A stretch of 64,000 nucleotides of DNA, taken from Nocardia arthritidis. GTDB taxonomy: Bacteria > Actinomycetota > Actinomycetes > Mycobacteriales > Mycobacteriaceae. The notes beneath the pieces are model-generated. The model worked only from the letters and a program-made list of their open reading frames with translations. It did not search any database and was not told the origin of the DNA. The position numbers and the translations under genes were made by a program. Where the stretch lies: positions 6,758,001 through 6,822,000 of the forward strand of contig NZ_CP046172.1 of the NCBI RefSeq assembly GCF_011801145.1, written 5' to 3'. Shown piece after piece: positions 1-8,520 of the stretch; positions within the stretch are counted from its first letter, which is position 1, and the number at the start of each line of letters is the position of its first letter.

Positions 1-460
1 ACCGGTCCGGTGTCAGTCCAGAGGATTCGAGTGCGACAGCCATCGGGACCTGGACAACGACCATTGCCGTGGCGGGGACCGCAAGTTGCATCGCGTACGG
101 CATACCTGTCGAGAACAGAACCATGGTGCCCGGCCTCCCCTCCACGCTACGGCCGCCATGCTCGATGAGCGCGCGCCCCTGCGACACCAGCATGACGCTC
201 AGGAATTCCCCCTCCGATTGCGCCACCTGCCGCGCGCTGCGGCGGACGAATAGGCCAGAGCTGCGGAAGCTCGACACCGCCAGCTGGTCGAACGCGGTGA
301 ACCTTGCCCGGCCGAAGAAGCTGTCGCCCCCCACAGGCGCCACCGATACCGGAACCAGCGTGTTGCTCAGCAAATGTTCCCACTGTTCGAATGCGTCACG
401 CACCGAACACTCCGGCGTTGAACTCACCTCGACAAAAGCGCCGCTTGGCAATTCGGTCAC
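1..460 (-). CDS. AraC-family regulator, N-terminal cupin-like ligand domain (partial)
   Basis: Reading the minus strand from a GTG at 460 gives an open frame that runs off the window start, so only the N-terminal part of about 153 residues is present. It begins VTELPSGAFVEVSSTPECSV and continues with FGRARFTAFDQLAVSSFRSS, which resembles the AraC-binding-like domain (AraC_binding_2 type) found ahead of an AraC helix-turn-helix in many actinobacterial regulators. The DNA-binding half would lie outside the window. A TTG at 463 is an alternative start. It is divergent from the transposase remnant that follows. Family assignment is by recalled pattern only; what it senses or regulates cannot be said. 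Confidence 0.6.
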   Translation of the reverse strand, partial: MTELPSGAFVEVSSTPECSVRDAFEQWEHLLSNTLVPVSVAPVGGDSFFGRARFTAFDQLAVSSFRSSGLFVRRSARQVAQSEGEFLSVMLVSQGRALIEHGGRSVEGRPGTMVLFSTGMPYAMQLAVPATAMVVVQVPMAVALESSGLTPDR

Positions 461-546
461 CAACCCATGATCACATCGAACCGAACGCCCGGCGGACCAG
501 ACGATGTTCCTGGCGGCGGAATCGCGAGACGCTGCATTCATACCAA

Positions 547-1182
547 GCTGACCGCGAGCGGCCGGGCACCGGTGAACCCCTCGTGGTGGACCTGCGGCCC
601 GGCAACGCCTGGCTCCAACACCGCCGCCGACCACAAACAGGTCCTGGCCGCGGCGTTGGCGCAGCTACCGTGGCAGCCGGGTTACCGTGTCGGGCGGAAA
701 GCGCTGGTCCGCACCGACGCCGGCGGCGGCACGCACGAGTTCGTGGCCTACTGCGCCGCACGGCGGCTGCAATATTCGCTCGGGTTCACCCTCACCGAAG
801 CCTTGGTCGAGGCGGTCAATGCCGTCCCGAAACACGTGTGGACCCCGGCTTACGACGCCGAAGGCCAGGTGCGCGAGGGCGCCTGGGTCGCCGAAATCAC
901 CGATATGGCAGACCTTTGCGGCTGGCCCGAGGGAATGCGACTGATCGTCAGGGAAGAAAGGCCCCATCCTGGCGCGCAGTTGCGGTTCACCGACGTCGAC
1001 GGGCTGCGGTTGACCGCGTTCGTCACCAACACCGGCCACGGTCAGCTCCCCGACCTGGAATTACGGCACCGCCGCCGCGCCCGCTACGAGGACCGGATCC
1101 GCGCGGCAAGGACACCGGGCTGCGCAATCTGCCCTTCGACAGCTATGAAGCCTCGATTAGTGCGCAAATTTCGACCCCATAA
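547..1182 (+). pseudogene. IS1380-family transposase remnant (frameshifted, truncated)
   Basis: The translation resembles the C-terminal half of an IS1380-type DDE transposase: RTDAGGGTHEFVAYCAARRL, YSLGFTLTEALVEAVN, VREERPHPGAQLRFTDVDG and TNTGHGQLPDLELRHRRRAR. The reading frame changes at least twice. GEPLVVDLRPGNA is in one frame and GSNTAADHK in the next (near 610). RYEDRIRAA then passes back into KDTGLRNLPFDSYEAS near 1107. The N-terminal catalytic part is missing upstream and the C-terminus is lost. This is a dead fragment and no terminal repeats were identified. Confidence 0.75.
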
Positions 1183-1680
1183 ACCGCAAACCAGCAGATC
1201 AGGAGCTTACAAACAAACAACGCTACAGAACGTGAGCCAAGTCAGGCCCGGAACCAATGGACTGCCACGTTCCGCCCGCGTGGCTCGGATTGTTCACCGC
1301 TTCGCCCGGGGATAGTTCGGTCGCCGCGGCTCGGCTGCGCAAAACGCACGCTTCGTCTTATATGCCCGTATCATTCTTTTCCAGTTAGAAGTGTTCCGGG
1401 GTGCTTCCGCAAGCTCGGAACACGGTCGGAAAGAGGATCAGTGGTGGGGATCAAGCTCAAGCCGGGCACGTACTGCGTGTGATCGTCCGGTCGCGGCGCA
1501 GAAGAGCACGTCGCGATTCGGAATACACCATCCCCGAAAGCAGGCTCTACAGGAATAACAGTGGAAAGGCCGGGCAGGCCAGCAGCTACCGGCTACCCAT
1601 AACCCCGTGGTCTGCGCGCCTGCGGCGCGCAGACACTGAATTCACGACCGTGGATCCGGGTTGAAGAATCAGGCTGAATC
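1183..1680. other. Intergenic, no gene seen
   Basis: About 500 bases between the IS1380 remnant and the next gene. The only sizeable open frame here (1401-1664) has an arginine-rich composition with no recognisable motif, and looks like a GC-driven chance frame. No repeat or RNA structure was recognised. Confidence 0.4.
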
Positions 1681-2208
1681 TCACACTCCCGCATGCCCTG
1701 TCGAGGACCCTTGCCAGATAGTGACTGTACAGTGACCGTCCTCACCCTTGATAGCGAAGGTGCCATCGTATATCAACATGTCCCAGGTTATTGTCCCGAG
1801 GAAATCGTCACCGTTGGAGTCGTCGGCCTCCATTATCTCGAATTCCATTTGTTGATGTTCATAGAGATATTGCACAGGAACGGCAACCGTCATCGACGTC
1901 GCGGTGCTCGGAGATTCCGGTACGACGCAGTTCGGAAAGTAGCCATTCAGGTCCTGGCACCACGGGTGGTAACGGAACGGATGAGCTTCGGCACTCCTGA
2001 ATTCTTTATCGAGCAGGTAAGGCTCGGGATCGCCCTCCTCGCCCGGGTTGTGGATATTCTCAATTTTGAAAAAAAGTATCGCTTCCCGATCACGCGGGAA
2101 TGGTATTGTCGTGTCGGGCGCTGCGGTGCCGGGTCCCATGGTCGTCACAATCGTCGCAGCGGCGGCTGCGGCAATCATTGCTAGGCGATTCATGAATCGT
2201 ATGACCAT
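1681..2208 (-). CDS. Small secreted protein of unknown function
   Basis: 175 residues from the chosen ATG at 2208, which gives a clean export signal: MVIRFMNRLAMIAAAAAA, then TIVTTMGPGTAAPDTT with a likely cleavage after the TAA segment. The longer frame starting at 2289 would put a charged stretch ahead of the signal and is rejected. A purine-rich AAAGGGTAG lies just upstream of the chosen start. The mature part is acidic, with two closely placed cysteines (PWCQDLNGYFPNC) and a third near the C-terminus (GHCTVTIW). The pattern suits a small beta-rich exported protein. No family is recognised. It stands alone between mobile-element remnants. Confidence 0.6.
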   Translation of the reverse strand: MVIRFMNRLAMIAAAAAATIVTTMGPGTAAPDTTIPFPRDREAILFFKIENIHNPGEEGDPEPYLLDKEFRSAEAHPFRYHPWCQDLNGYFPNCVVPESPSTATSMTVAVPVQYLYEHQQMEFEIMEADDSNGDDFLGTITWDMLIYDGTFAIKGEDGHCTVTIWQGSSTGHAGV

Positions 2209-2389
2209 TCGTTCTACCCTTTCTTCGATTATCTCTGACGGAGCCATCCAACGTGGCCCAGCGATGCGGGGACTGTCGAGCGGATCCACGTGCAGGTTAT
2301 CCCGCCCGAGCTATCGACCACCATGTGTCGAGCGCACAAATTTATCCGCCACGGTGCACAAGGTGAAATGAAATAGAACTGTAGGAGAT

Positions 2390-2414
2390 ATCGGTTCGAA
2401 TCCGATCCACGGCA
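2390..2414 (+). other. tRNA-like 3' end (T arm plus acceptor strand), possible attachment-site remnant
   Basis: ATCGG-TTCGAAT-CCGAT forms a perfect five-pair T stem with the canonical TTCGAAT loop. It is followed by the seven bases CCACGGC and an A, as in the 3' strand of a tRNA acceptor stem. No matching 5' strand (GCCGTGG) or D and anticodon arms are visible upstream, so it is not a complete tRNA gene. Such 3' fragments are left when elements integrate into tRNA genes; that reading is an inference. It could also be chance. Confidence 0.35.
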
Positions 2415-2725
2415 ATGAGGTTCGGCAAGCTGAAGGCCAACACCGCCGACTCGCTGGCCGCCAAATTCGACGCCACCGGCCCGCAATTGGAACAAATCCT
2501 GCTCCCACTGCAATGGACGTCGAAGGCCACCCCATCATCTCCGCCGTAACCTCCGAGCATGGCGGCGTCTACCAGATCAGCGCCTTCCTCAATGTCAACT
2601 CCACCAGCGCCCAGAATCCCCAAGGCGGCCTGACAACGGTGACCTACGCCGTGACCGTCGACCGCAATGCGGGATGGAAGATCACCGAAGTAGGCGGCCT
2701 GGACAGCACGCTGCCCCGCAAGTGA
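2415..2725 (+). pseudogene. Hypothetical protein remnant, frameshifted
   Basis: An ATG at 2415 opens MRFGKLKANTADSLAAKFDA, then TGPQLEQILLPLQ. The frame is then lost near 2513 and the sense continues in another frame as HPIISAVTSEHGGVYQISAF, TTVTYAVTVDRNAGWKITEV and a stop at 2725. Joining the two gives about 100 residues with a beta-rich C-terminus like the end of many small actinobacterial exported or Mce-associated proteins (VDRNAGWKITEVGG). The start follows the tRNA-like fragment directly, so the N-terminus may also be lost. The role is unknown. Confidence 0.45.
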
Positions 2726-2851
2726 CCGAACACAGCACCGACGAGCCGGGGCATGAGCGGGCGACTCGTCCGCAAGTCCTGTACAGCAGATCGGTCAGGT
2801 AGCCGCGGATCGAAGCTGTTTCGGCGGGAACTCACGGCGCTTTTTGAATTG

Positions 2852-4123
2852 TCAGTTCGACTGCGCCGGAACGACTTCGACTCCTCGTGCGGCTGAGGCC
2901 AACAGCTGCGGGATCGCGAAGAGAGGGCGGTGCTCGGTCACCTGGGCTTCGAACGGTTTGCTGCTCTCCGCGACCACCGCGGGCCAGTCGTCGCGGACCT
3001 GGCGCGGATACTTGGCCAGCAGTTCGGTGGAGATGTAGGACCAGCGGTCGTCGAGGACCGACCAGTTCCAATCTGGTAGCGGGAGCGTGAGTTTCATCGC
3101 CCGGCCGTCCGCGGCGGTGAACGGTAGGGACACCGGATGGAATTCGCGCGGGGCGATGACACCCGCCAGAGTCGGTGCGCCGATCACGGCCATCAAATAG
3201 GTGAACGCTTCACCGACATTGCCCTTGTAGGTGCGAACCCGATCCCAGTGCGCGCCAACCACTTCGGATTGTTCCCGGCGCATGAGCGCGGCATTGCCCG
3301 CCTCGATTCGGGCCGGTTCGCCGGACGCGATATCTGCCCAGGCGTTCATGATTGTGTCGCCGAACAGGCCCGCGGCCCGCATCTCCGCGACGGCGGGCAA
3401 CCCGCCGGTGAGATAGGCCAGGTGCATCGGCGCCAGGTCGGCGAAGATGTTGCGCCACATCACCAACACCTCGGTGATCATGTATCGGATGTCGTCGAGC
3501 TTGATCGTGCGGCCACCGTCGACTAGCGCGGCCAATCCCCGTGGCAGCAGCGGCAGCGCCGCCGGGCCCGCGGCCCGCTCCACCGCGCCGTATACCGCCT
3601 GCGCCCCATCGGCCACCGCAGGCATGGTGTCGTACAGCGCGGTGCCGATATCGATCCCGAGCTGGCTGTCGAACATGGCGCCGGCCAGTGCGGCGCCCGC
3701 TTGGCCCGCCATACCCGCCCACTGCAATTCGCGGTGGGCCAGCTGCAGCTGCTCGTAGTAGCGGTAGGTGCTGATCATATTCTGTTTGTTGGCATTCATG
3801 CCGGCGCGCGGGTTCCAGCTCTGCAGCTGTACCCCGGCCTGTTCGGTGGCATCGGCAAGCCAGTACTGCAGCAGCAGAGCCGAGTAGCGGGCCGGCGGTA
3901 CCCCGGCGTCGCGCACGTCGTGCAACAGGCGGCCGAGTTCGGCTTGGTCGTAAGGCAATTCGGGGTTGATACCACCGGGGCCGACGGAGCCGTCCCGATT
4001 CACCATGGGCAGGTCGAGGTAACGATCGGCGCCGGTGGCGCCCGCGGGCACGGCGGCGATGCCGATGCCGAGCAGCAGAGGCAGTATCAGCCCCATGGCG
4101 CGCGGAATTCTGCCGAGGCGCAT
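2852..4123 (-). CDS. Secreted hypothetical protein
   Basis: 423 residues starting MRLGRIPRAMGLILPLLLGI followed by GIAAVPAGATGADRYLD, a classical signal peptide with cleavage probably after AGA or ATG. The mature protein is largely helical and rich in Ala, Leu and Trp (YYEQLQLAHRELQWAGMAGQ; MWRNIFADLAPMHLAYLTGG). It ends in a section containing PLPDWNWSVLDDRWSYISTE. No catalytic motif stands out and the family is not recognised, although the length and composition look like an intact, selected gene. It is probably monocistronic, flanked by a frameshifted remnant and an IS remnant. Confidence 0.65.
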   Translation of the reverse strand: MRLGRIPRAMGLILPLLLGIGIAAVPAGATGADRYLDLPMVNRDGSVGPGGINPELPYDQAELGRLLHDVRDAGVPPARYSALLLQYWLADATEQAGVQLQSWNPRAGMNANKQNMISTYRYYEQLQLAHRELQWAGMAGQAGAALAGAMFDSQLGIDIGTALYDTMPAVADGAQAVYGAVERAAGPAALPLLPRGLAALVDGGRTIKLDDIRYMITEVLVMWRNIFADLAPMHLAYLTGGLPAVAEMRAAGLFGDTIMNAWADIASGEPARIEAGNAALMRREQSEVVGAHWDRVRTYKGNVGEAFTYLMAVIGAPTLAGVIAPREFHPVSLPFTAADGRAMKLTLPLPDWNWSVLDDRWSYISTELLAKYPRQVRDDWPAVVAESSKPFEAQVTEHRPLFAIPQLLASAARGVEVVPAQSN

Positions 4124-4343
4124 ACGAATCTATCCTTTCGCGGAACATCGATGGGTACGGCCGAGTCGTCCGTCGCGCGCTTTGTGTGCGGCCGGGGAGT
4201 CGATGCGAAGAATAGGGTTTGCCGAATGGTATTGGCGAGCTGATCAACCTGACCGTCAACCGAGTTGAGTTGGGCTGCAACGATAGTTCCGGCCCGGGCG
4301 TGGTCGGCGAAGCTGGTGCGGGCCAGCCGATCTGACGGCCGGG

Positions 4344-4767
4344 TTCGGCCGCGACGCCGCCCACGCCGAATGGTTCTACGGGTTCCGGCTCGGCCTGCGC
4401 ACCGATCTGGGCAGCCGGATCGTGCGGGCGTGGGAGACCACCCTCGCCGCCGTGGACGAACGCGTTGTCGCGGCCGACCTGCTCGATGGCGACTGGCACC
4501 CAGTCCGGCTGCTGTGCGACCGCGGGTTCACCGGCCGCGCCTTCACCGCCAGCCAGGCCGAACGCGGCACCCGGATCGTGCTGGCCCCGAGCCGCACACC
4601 CAACGCCATACCCAACCGCCAGCCCGGCTGCACGCGATCGCGGTGCTGCGCAACAGGATCGAGACCACCAACGGCGAAATCACCGAAACCTCGGGCTGGC
4701 CCACCACCGCGCCCGCACCTTCTGGGGACTGCTGACCCGCACCGCAGCCACCCTCTGCGCCCACGCA
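4344..4767 (+). pseudogene. DDE transposase remnant (IS4/IS5/IS982-type)
   Basis: An open segment reads GRDAAHAEWFYGFRLGLRTD, LLDGDWHPVRLLCDRGFTGR and AERGTRIVLAPSRT, the middle and C-terminal DDE core of a transposase (the D of CDRGF is a likely catalytic acid). The frame then breaks near 4620. It resumes as HAIAVLRNRIETTNGEITE, and after another break as LGLAHHRARTFWGLLTRT then AATLCAH, with the terminal glutamate region of the DDE triad in IETTNGEI. No start region or terminal repeats were found. It is a decayed insertion sequence, and the exact family is uncertain. Confidence 0.65.
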
Positions 4768-4915
4768 AGTAGAACAACCCCGGCCCGACATGTTGTCTTA
4801 CCGTCTGCCCCGTTGGCTCTCACGGTGCAGCATACGATTCGGGTTGCAATCTGCATGGTCGTTGGCGACGAATACCCGCTCGGAGAGATAAACCCCTGTC
4901 CATGGAAGGGCTCAC

Positions 4916-5401
4916 ATGGGATCGACTGACCAGATCAAGAAGCTTGCTGTTTGTGTGGCGCTGACGGGTGGTGTGCTGGCGGGTGCGTCGCCAGCGGTCG
5001 GTAATGCCGCTCCCGCGTGCAAGAACCTCGACGCCAGCGCCTACTACGGCATCTGGCAGGGCCAAGCCACCGCCGGGAATCTCACTCTCCTACTGAAACT
5101 CGACTTCACGAGTAGTGGCGTCCAAGTCCAGCAGTCGGATAGCGAGGATAGCGTACGATTTAAAGGGCACGGCAAATTCCAGGTAAACGCCAACGGGGTG
5201 TTACAGAATTTCACCGCCACCGGGGTTAAAATCGCTGTTTCTGTCGTCACCGACTCGTTCACATCGAAATACACTGTCGACAGCGTGACCTGTGACGCGG
5301 AAGGCAAACCCGCCGATATCAAAGTCACCTCCACCAATCTCCGGCATAAGCCGGATACCTTCGACCTGAAGGTTGCACCGGAGGCCGAGGACGAGGACTA
5401 G
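4916..5401 (+). CDS. Small secreted protein of unknown function
   Basis: 161 residues. MGSTDQIKKLAVCVALTGGV followed by LAGASPAVGNAAPACKN is a signal peptide with cleavage probable after NAA. A GAAGGG-type ribosome-binding site lies ahead of the ATG. The mature chain alternates polar and apolar residues (NLTLLLKLDFTSSGVQVQQS; TGVKIAVSVVTDSFTSKYTV), suggesting a beta-barrel or sandwich. It has two cysteines (ACKN and VTCDAE) that could pair, and ends in an acidic tail (EAEDED). No known family is recognised. It lies directly downstream of an IS remnant and is followed by about 640 bases without a gene. Confidence 0.65.
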   Translation: MGSTDQIKKLAVCVALTGGVLAGASPAVGNAAPACKNLDASAYYGIWQGQATAGNLTLLLKLDFTSSGVQVQQSDSEDSVRFKGHGKFQVNANGVLQNFTATGVKIAVSVVTDSFTSKYTVDSVTCDAEGKPADIKVTSTNLRHKPDTFDLKVAPEAEDED

Positions 5402-6043
5402 GAATTGCCCTTGTAGAGGGTAGGGGTGCCACCCATGCTCGACACGCCGTATAGCACGTCACCCTGTCGACGGTATCGTGTCCGTGTCGTCACCCACTCT
5501 CGGCGACACCGCATGAAGGCTCCGCACGGACACCCCCTGCGCCGTGCACAAGCAGTCCGGGCGGAGCCCACTGGGACGGCGACACCAGCCAGTTCCTTCA
5601 CCCAAACGAGTGAGTGTTGCCTCGAGACACCATTTGCCATCAGCCTAAGCCATCTGACTGATTTATGGTCAACAGATTCAGCTAGCATCTAAATGCTGCC
5701 GATCCACGTTAATGATTCATCACAACACCCTCGACCTTGTCGGCTGGTGGAACAATCATTTCGTTGTGTTGTCCGACGGGAAGCTGCTGCTCGATCTGAT
5801 CCTGCCGATTGTCCATCGGCCTCCCCGGAAGCATTCAGTTCGTTCCTTCCCCATCGCGTTCCAATGAGCTTACGTTTGTGCCCCGACAATCGGCGCTCGT
5901 CCCACTGCACGCCGCAGGAGACCGACGAATCCAGCCTGGGGCACCGACGCGACGGCATGGAAGTGACCACGGAACTGAGCATCTGGGGGCCATACGCCGT
6001 TGACTCAGGGACACTCTTGTCGGGGAATCCCGCTGCTGGGGTT
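5402..6043. other. Intergenic, no convincing gene
   Basis: Open frames on both strands here overlap each other, have no recognisable motif and carry arginine- and serine-rich shadow-like compositions. A short plus-strand frame from 5711 (MIHHNTLDLVGWWNNHFVVL...) ends after about 51 codons and could be a fragment, but there is nothing to identify it. Confidence 0.35.
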
Positions 6044-6910
6044 CTATCTGGCGAGCTGGTTCAGCAGCGTCAGGAACTCGTCGGTGGGTTGCAGTTCGAA
6101 AGATTCGTTGGCTGGTTGGACGTGGACAGCCAGCTCGATATGGCCGTCATTCCACCGGTACAGGTGCGGACTGGTCGGCCACGGATCGTTCGCGAAGTGG
6201 TGCGTCGCCAGCGAGGCGAGGATCTGCCCTGCCTCGAGCACGTCGATATCGTCGATCGGGGCGGCGTAAATGCTGAGTTCGGCGGGAACGGCGAATAGCG
6301 CACCGGCACGGCCGATGACATCGGGATAGTCGCCGAGCCACAGCGCATGCGCGCTGGTGTAGTCGTTGCCTTGGAGCAGAAACCAGGGCGGGGCATCCTC
6401 AGGGAAGTCGGCCAGCTCGACCTGCAGCGGCCCATCGGTACGCGTGTTCCGCTCACCGAGCGCGAACAGATCGCGTTCATCGATGTCCCAGCTCGCCAGC
6501 AGCTGATAGGTCACCGGCGAGATGGTGTGCACACCGTCGAGCACCACACGCTGGGTCAGTCCAGGAGCAAGCTGTCGGCACACGCACGCGACTTGATCAT
6601 GAGTGCTGTCGGGATACAGCCGGGTGCGCACCAGTGTCCGCACCTCGGCGAACTCCATCGCCTCCAGCGGTTCGGTATCGGCGACCTCGTCGTGGCTCAG
6701 CCCGGTGCCGAGGTGGTCGGCGACCAGTGCCGCCCAGTCCCGCGGTGGCGCGGCGGCGATTTCGCGTACCAAGTTCTCCAGGTAGTAGACCGTGGCCCCG
6801 GTCGGGCCGGTCACCGTCACCTCACCCTCGGCGGTCACCTGCGCGGCGTGACCGCCCAATTCGGCTGCGGTGCAGAACAATTCCATGACCTGCCTGCGAA
6901 TGTCGCTCAT
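6044..6910 (-). CDS. Conserved hypothetical cytoplasmic protein
   Basis: 288 residues from the ATG at 6910, chosen because GGGAGGGACGGG lies at normal spacing ahead of it. The longer frame to 6982 has no such site. The protein is acidic and soluble, without a signal or membrane segment: MSDIRRQVMELFCTAAELGG, later VVLDGVHTISPVTYQLLASW, PWFLLQGNDYTSAHALWLGD, and a C-terminal FELQPTDEFLTLLNQLAR. Residues 8-60 give a small beta/alpha segment with GEVTVTGPTGATVYYLENLV. It has the look of an actinobacterial DUF-type protein, but no function can be assigned. No operon partner is visible. Confidence 0.65.
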   Translation of the reverse strand: MSDIRRQVMELFCTAAELGGHAAQVTAEGEVTVTGPTGATVYYLENLVREIAAAPPRDWAALVADHLGTGLSHDEVADTEPLEAMEFAEVRTLVRTRLYPDSTHDQVACVCRQLAPGLTQRVVLDGVHTISPVTYQLLASWDIDERDLFALGERNTRTDGPLQVELADFPEDAPPWFLLQGNDYTSAHALWLGDYPDVIGRAGALFAVPAELSIYAAPIDDIDVLEAGQILASLATHHFANDPWPTSPHLYRWNDGHIELAVHVQPANESFELQPTDEFLTLLNQLAR

Positions 6911-7403
6911 CGCCCGTCCCTCCCGATTGTCGACGCAGGCTGGAATCGGACCGGCCTGCCGGACCTGAGCGTAGAAGAGCACCCCGACACAATCGCGGGT
7001 TGGAGAGCCCTGCGGCAGTGCCCGACTCCCACTGTCACTGCTACATCAGGTAATTCGCCTGGTAAACCCGAAATCTGCGATGAAACACCCGTGCGCGGAA
7101 CATATTCCGGGAACCGCTCCCAGCGTGCGAACCTGACGGAAGGTGAGAACTACTGGCTCGGGACACCATCCGGGCCCGAACGGTGAAGGTCCGGTGGGCG
7201 GGTGGTGCAGTAGTCCCCGCCGCCCTGCGATATCACGCCCGCGCGACTTCAACAGGGCCCGTCGAACTTATGGTCACCCGCTGAAACACGACTTTGCCGG
7301 AACCTTTGTAGCGAATGGGATGCTCCACACGAATTCCGGTACGGGCACCCGATCACGAAAGGTATGTCCGGAAAAGGGTTCGCTGGCCTTCGGATTACCG
7401 CGA

Positions 7404-7435
7404 AGCGCCCCGGGCTGACGGTAGGCCGGGGCGCT
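7404..7435 (-). terminator. Hairpin terminator after the tandem-repeat secreted gene
   Basis: AGCGCCCCGG and CCGGGGCGCT form a perfect ten-pair stem with a 12-base loop, 18 bases beyond the stop codon at 7453. There is no U-run, as is usual for actinobacterial terminators. The rest of 6911-7452 holds no gene that I can see. Confidence 0.6.
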
Positions 7436-7452
7436 CCACTCGGCCGATCGGA

Positions 7453-8247
7453 CTATGAGGAGATATCGAACAGCTGTATTTCGCTCCTTTCCGTACTGCC
7501 GATGTTGAAGAGCGACGTCACTTTCCAGTTGGCCAGGCGTAATTCCAGCTTCTCGCCGGGTGCCAGTTGCCCGGACACCTCGATCCGACCCTTGCTACGC
7601 GGGTTGTCGGAGTTGCACTCGATTTCCGAGGACTGCTTCCACGACTCGCTCGTGCCGCCGTACTCCAGCCACACGGTGTTGCGGACGGTGTTGCGGTCGG
7701 AGTGCCAGCCGTCGGCGGACAGCTCACCGGCTACGGTGTACGCACCCTTGCCGTCCCACGTCAATTCGCCATCGAACCCCAGTATAGAATCCTCGTCACG
7801 GGTGACGTTGAACGTCACGCGGGTTTTCCTGTGCCCGCTCGGCGATATATCGAACGTCTGCTTGTCGCTGTAGTGCGTATAGCCTTCTGTAGTGCCCAGA
7901 CGCAGTTCCAGCTTCTCGTTGGGCGCGATTTTCCCAGACATCTCGATATGAGATTCTTCGCCGTTGCACTCTATTTCGTTGGACTTCTTCCACGACTCGG
8001 TCTCGCCGCCGTGTTCCATCCACAGGGTGGCATTACGTTGAGGCGAGTAACACAAGAGATTTCCATCAACGGAGTATCCGCCGTTGCCATCCCATTTCAA
8101 TTGACCCGTGAAGAACTTCATACCCCGGCCACTGACGGAAAATTCCACCTTGGTCTGCGAATCCGCATGCGCGACGGCGGTGGGAATACCGAATAGGCAC
8201 GTCATCGTGGCCAAAGCAGTGATGACAGAAGCGCTGACACGTTTCAT
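7453..8247 (-). CDS. Secreted protein made of two tandem homologous domains
   Basis: 264 residues: signal peptide MKRVSASVITALATMTCLFG then IPTAVAHADSQ. Two copies of one domain follow. Copy one (about 32-136) has KVEFSVSGRGMKFFTGQLKW, then NATLWMEHGGETESWKKSNE and APNEKLELRLGTTEGYT. Copy two (about 141-262) has RVTFNVTRDEDSILGFDGEL, then NTVWLEYGGTSESWKQSSEI and APGEKLELRLANWKVTS. The shared elements (F.G.L.WDG.G.Y.V.G; W.E.GG..ESWK.S.EIEC; LELRL) and a conserved IEC cysteine in each copy show an internal duplication. The fold is likely all-beta, exported to the wall or outside. No named family is recognised. Confidence 0.65.
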   Translation of the reverse strand: MKRVSASVITALATMTCLFGIPTAVAHADSQTKVEFSVSGRGMKFFTGQLKWDGNGGYSVDGNLLCYSPQRNATLWMEHGGETESWKKSNEIECNGEESHIEMSGKIAPNEKLELRLGTTEGYTHYSDKQTFDISPSGHRKTRVTFNVTRDEDSILGFDGELTWDGKGAYTVAGELSADGWHSDRNTVRNTVWLEYGGTSESWKQSSEIECNSDNPRSKGRIEVSGQLAPGEKLELRLANWKVTSLFNIGSTERSEIQLFDISS

Positions 8248-8427
8248 AACTCAAAATCCTCCATGACACCAAATACGATGCCGCGCAAACACTATCATCC
8301 ACGCTCATCGACTGGCAGGTCGTCAAACACTTACTTCAGATGGAACTTTAGGCATGGCGCGCAGCGAGAGACAACAGTTGATATATAATTTGTGCGAAGC
8401 GCACATGATTGCCGAATCCCCTTGGAC

Positions 8428-8445
8428 GGCCCCGCACAAGGGGCC
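8428..8445. terminator. Short GC hairpin
   Basis: GGCCCC-GCACAA-GGGGCC, a six-pair stem followed by TTCGGTT, in the gap between the secreted gene and the IS3 element. It may have terminated a transcript that the IS now interrupts. Weak evidence. Confidence 0.35.
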
Positions 8446-8520
8446 TTCGGTTATCAACTCGTCGCGCATAGGCACGGCCGTTCTGTCACGATCTTGAATC
8501 CCCCCGGTGAGTCCGGAGAC

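Noticed and set aside
304..1182. Long plus-strand frame as a single intact gene
   Set aside because: Only separate pieces of it match an IS1380 transposase, with the rest in a second frame; it is a remnant and not one protein.
1693..2184. Plus-strand frame opposite the secreted protein
   Set aside because: Shadow of the minus-strand gene, which has a signal peptide and a ribosome-binding site.
3210..4499. 429-codon minus-strand frame overlapping the secreted hypothetical
   Set aside because: Its translation is Arg/Pro-rich, without motifs; the other frame carries a clean signal peptide and balanced composition.
6347..7186. 279-codon plus-strand frame
   Set aside because: Antisense shadow of the 288-residue gene, with no motifs or start site.
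7567..8196. Plus-strand frame opposite the tandem-repeat secreted gene
   Set aside because: Shadow; the minus-strand product has a signal peptide and two aligned domain copies.
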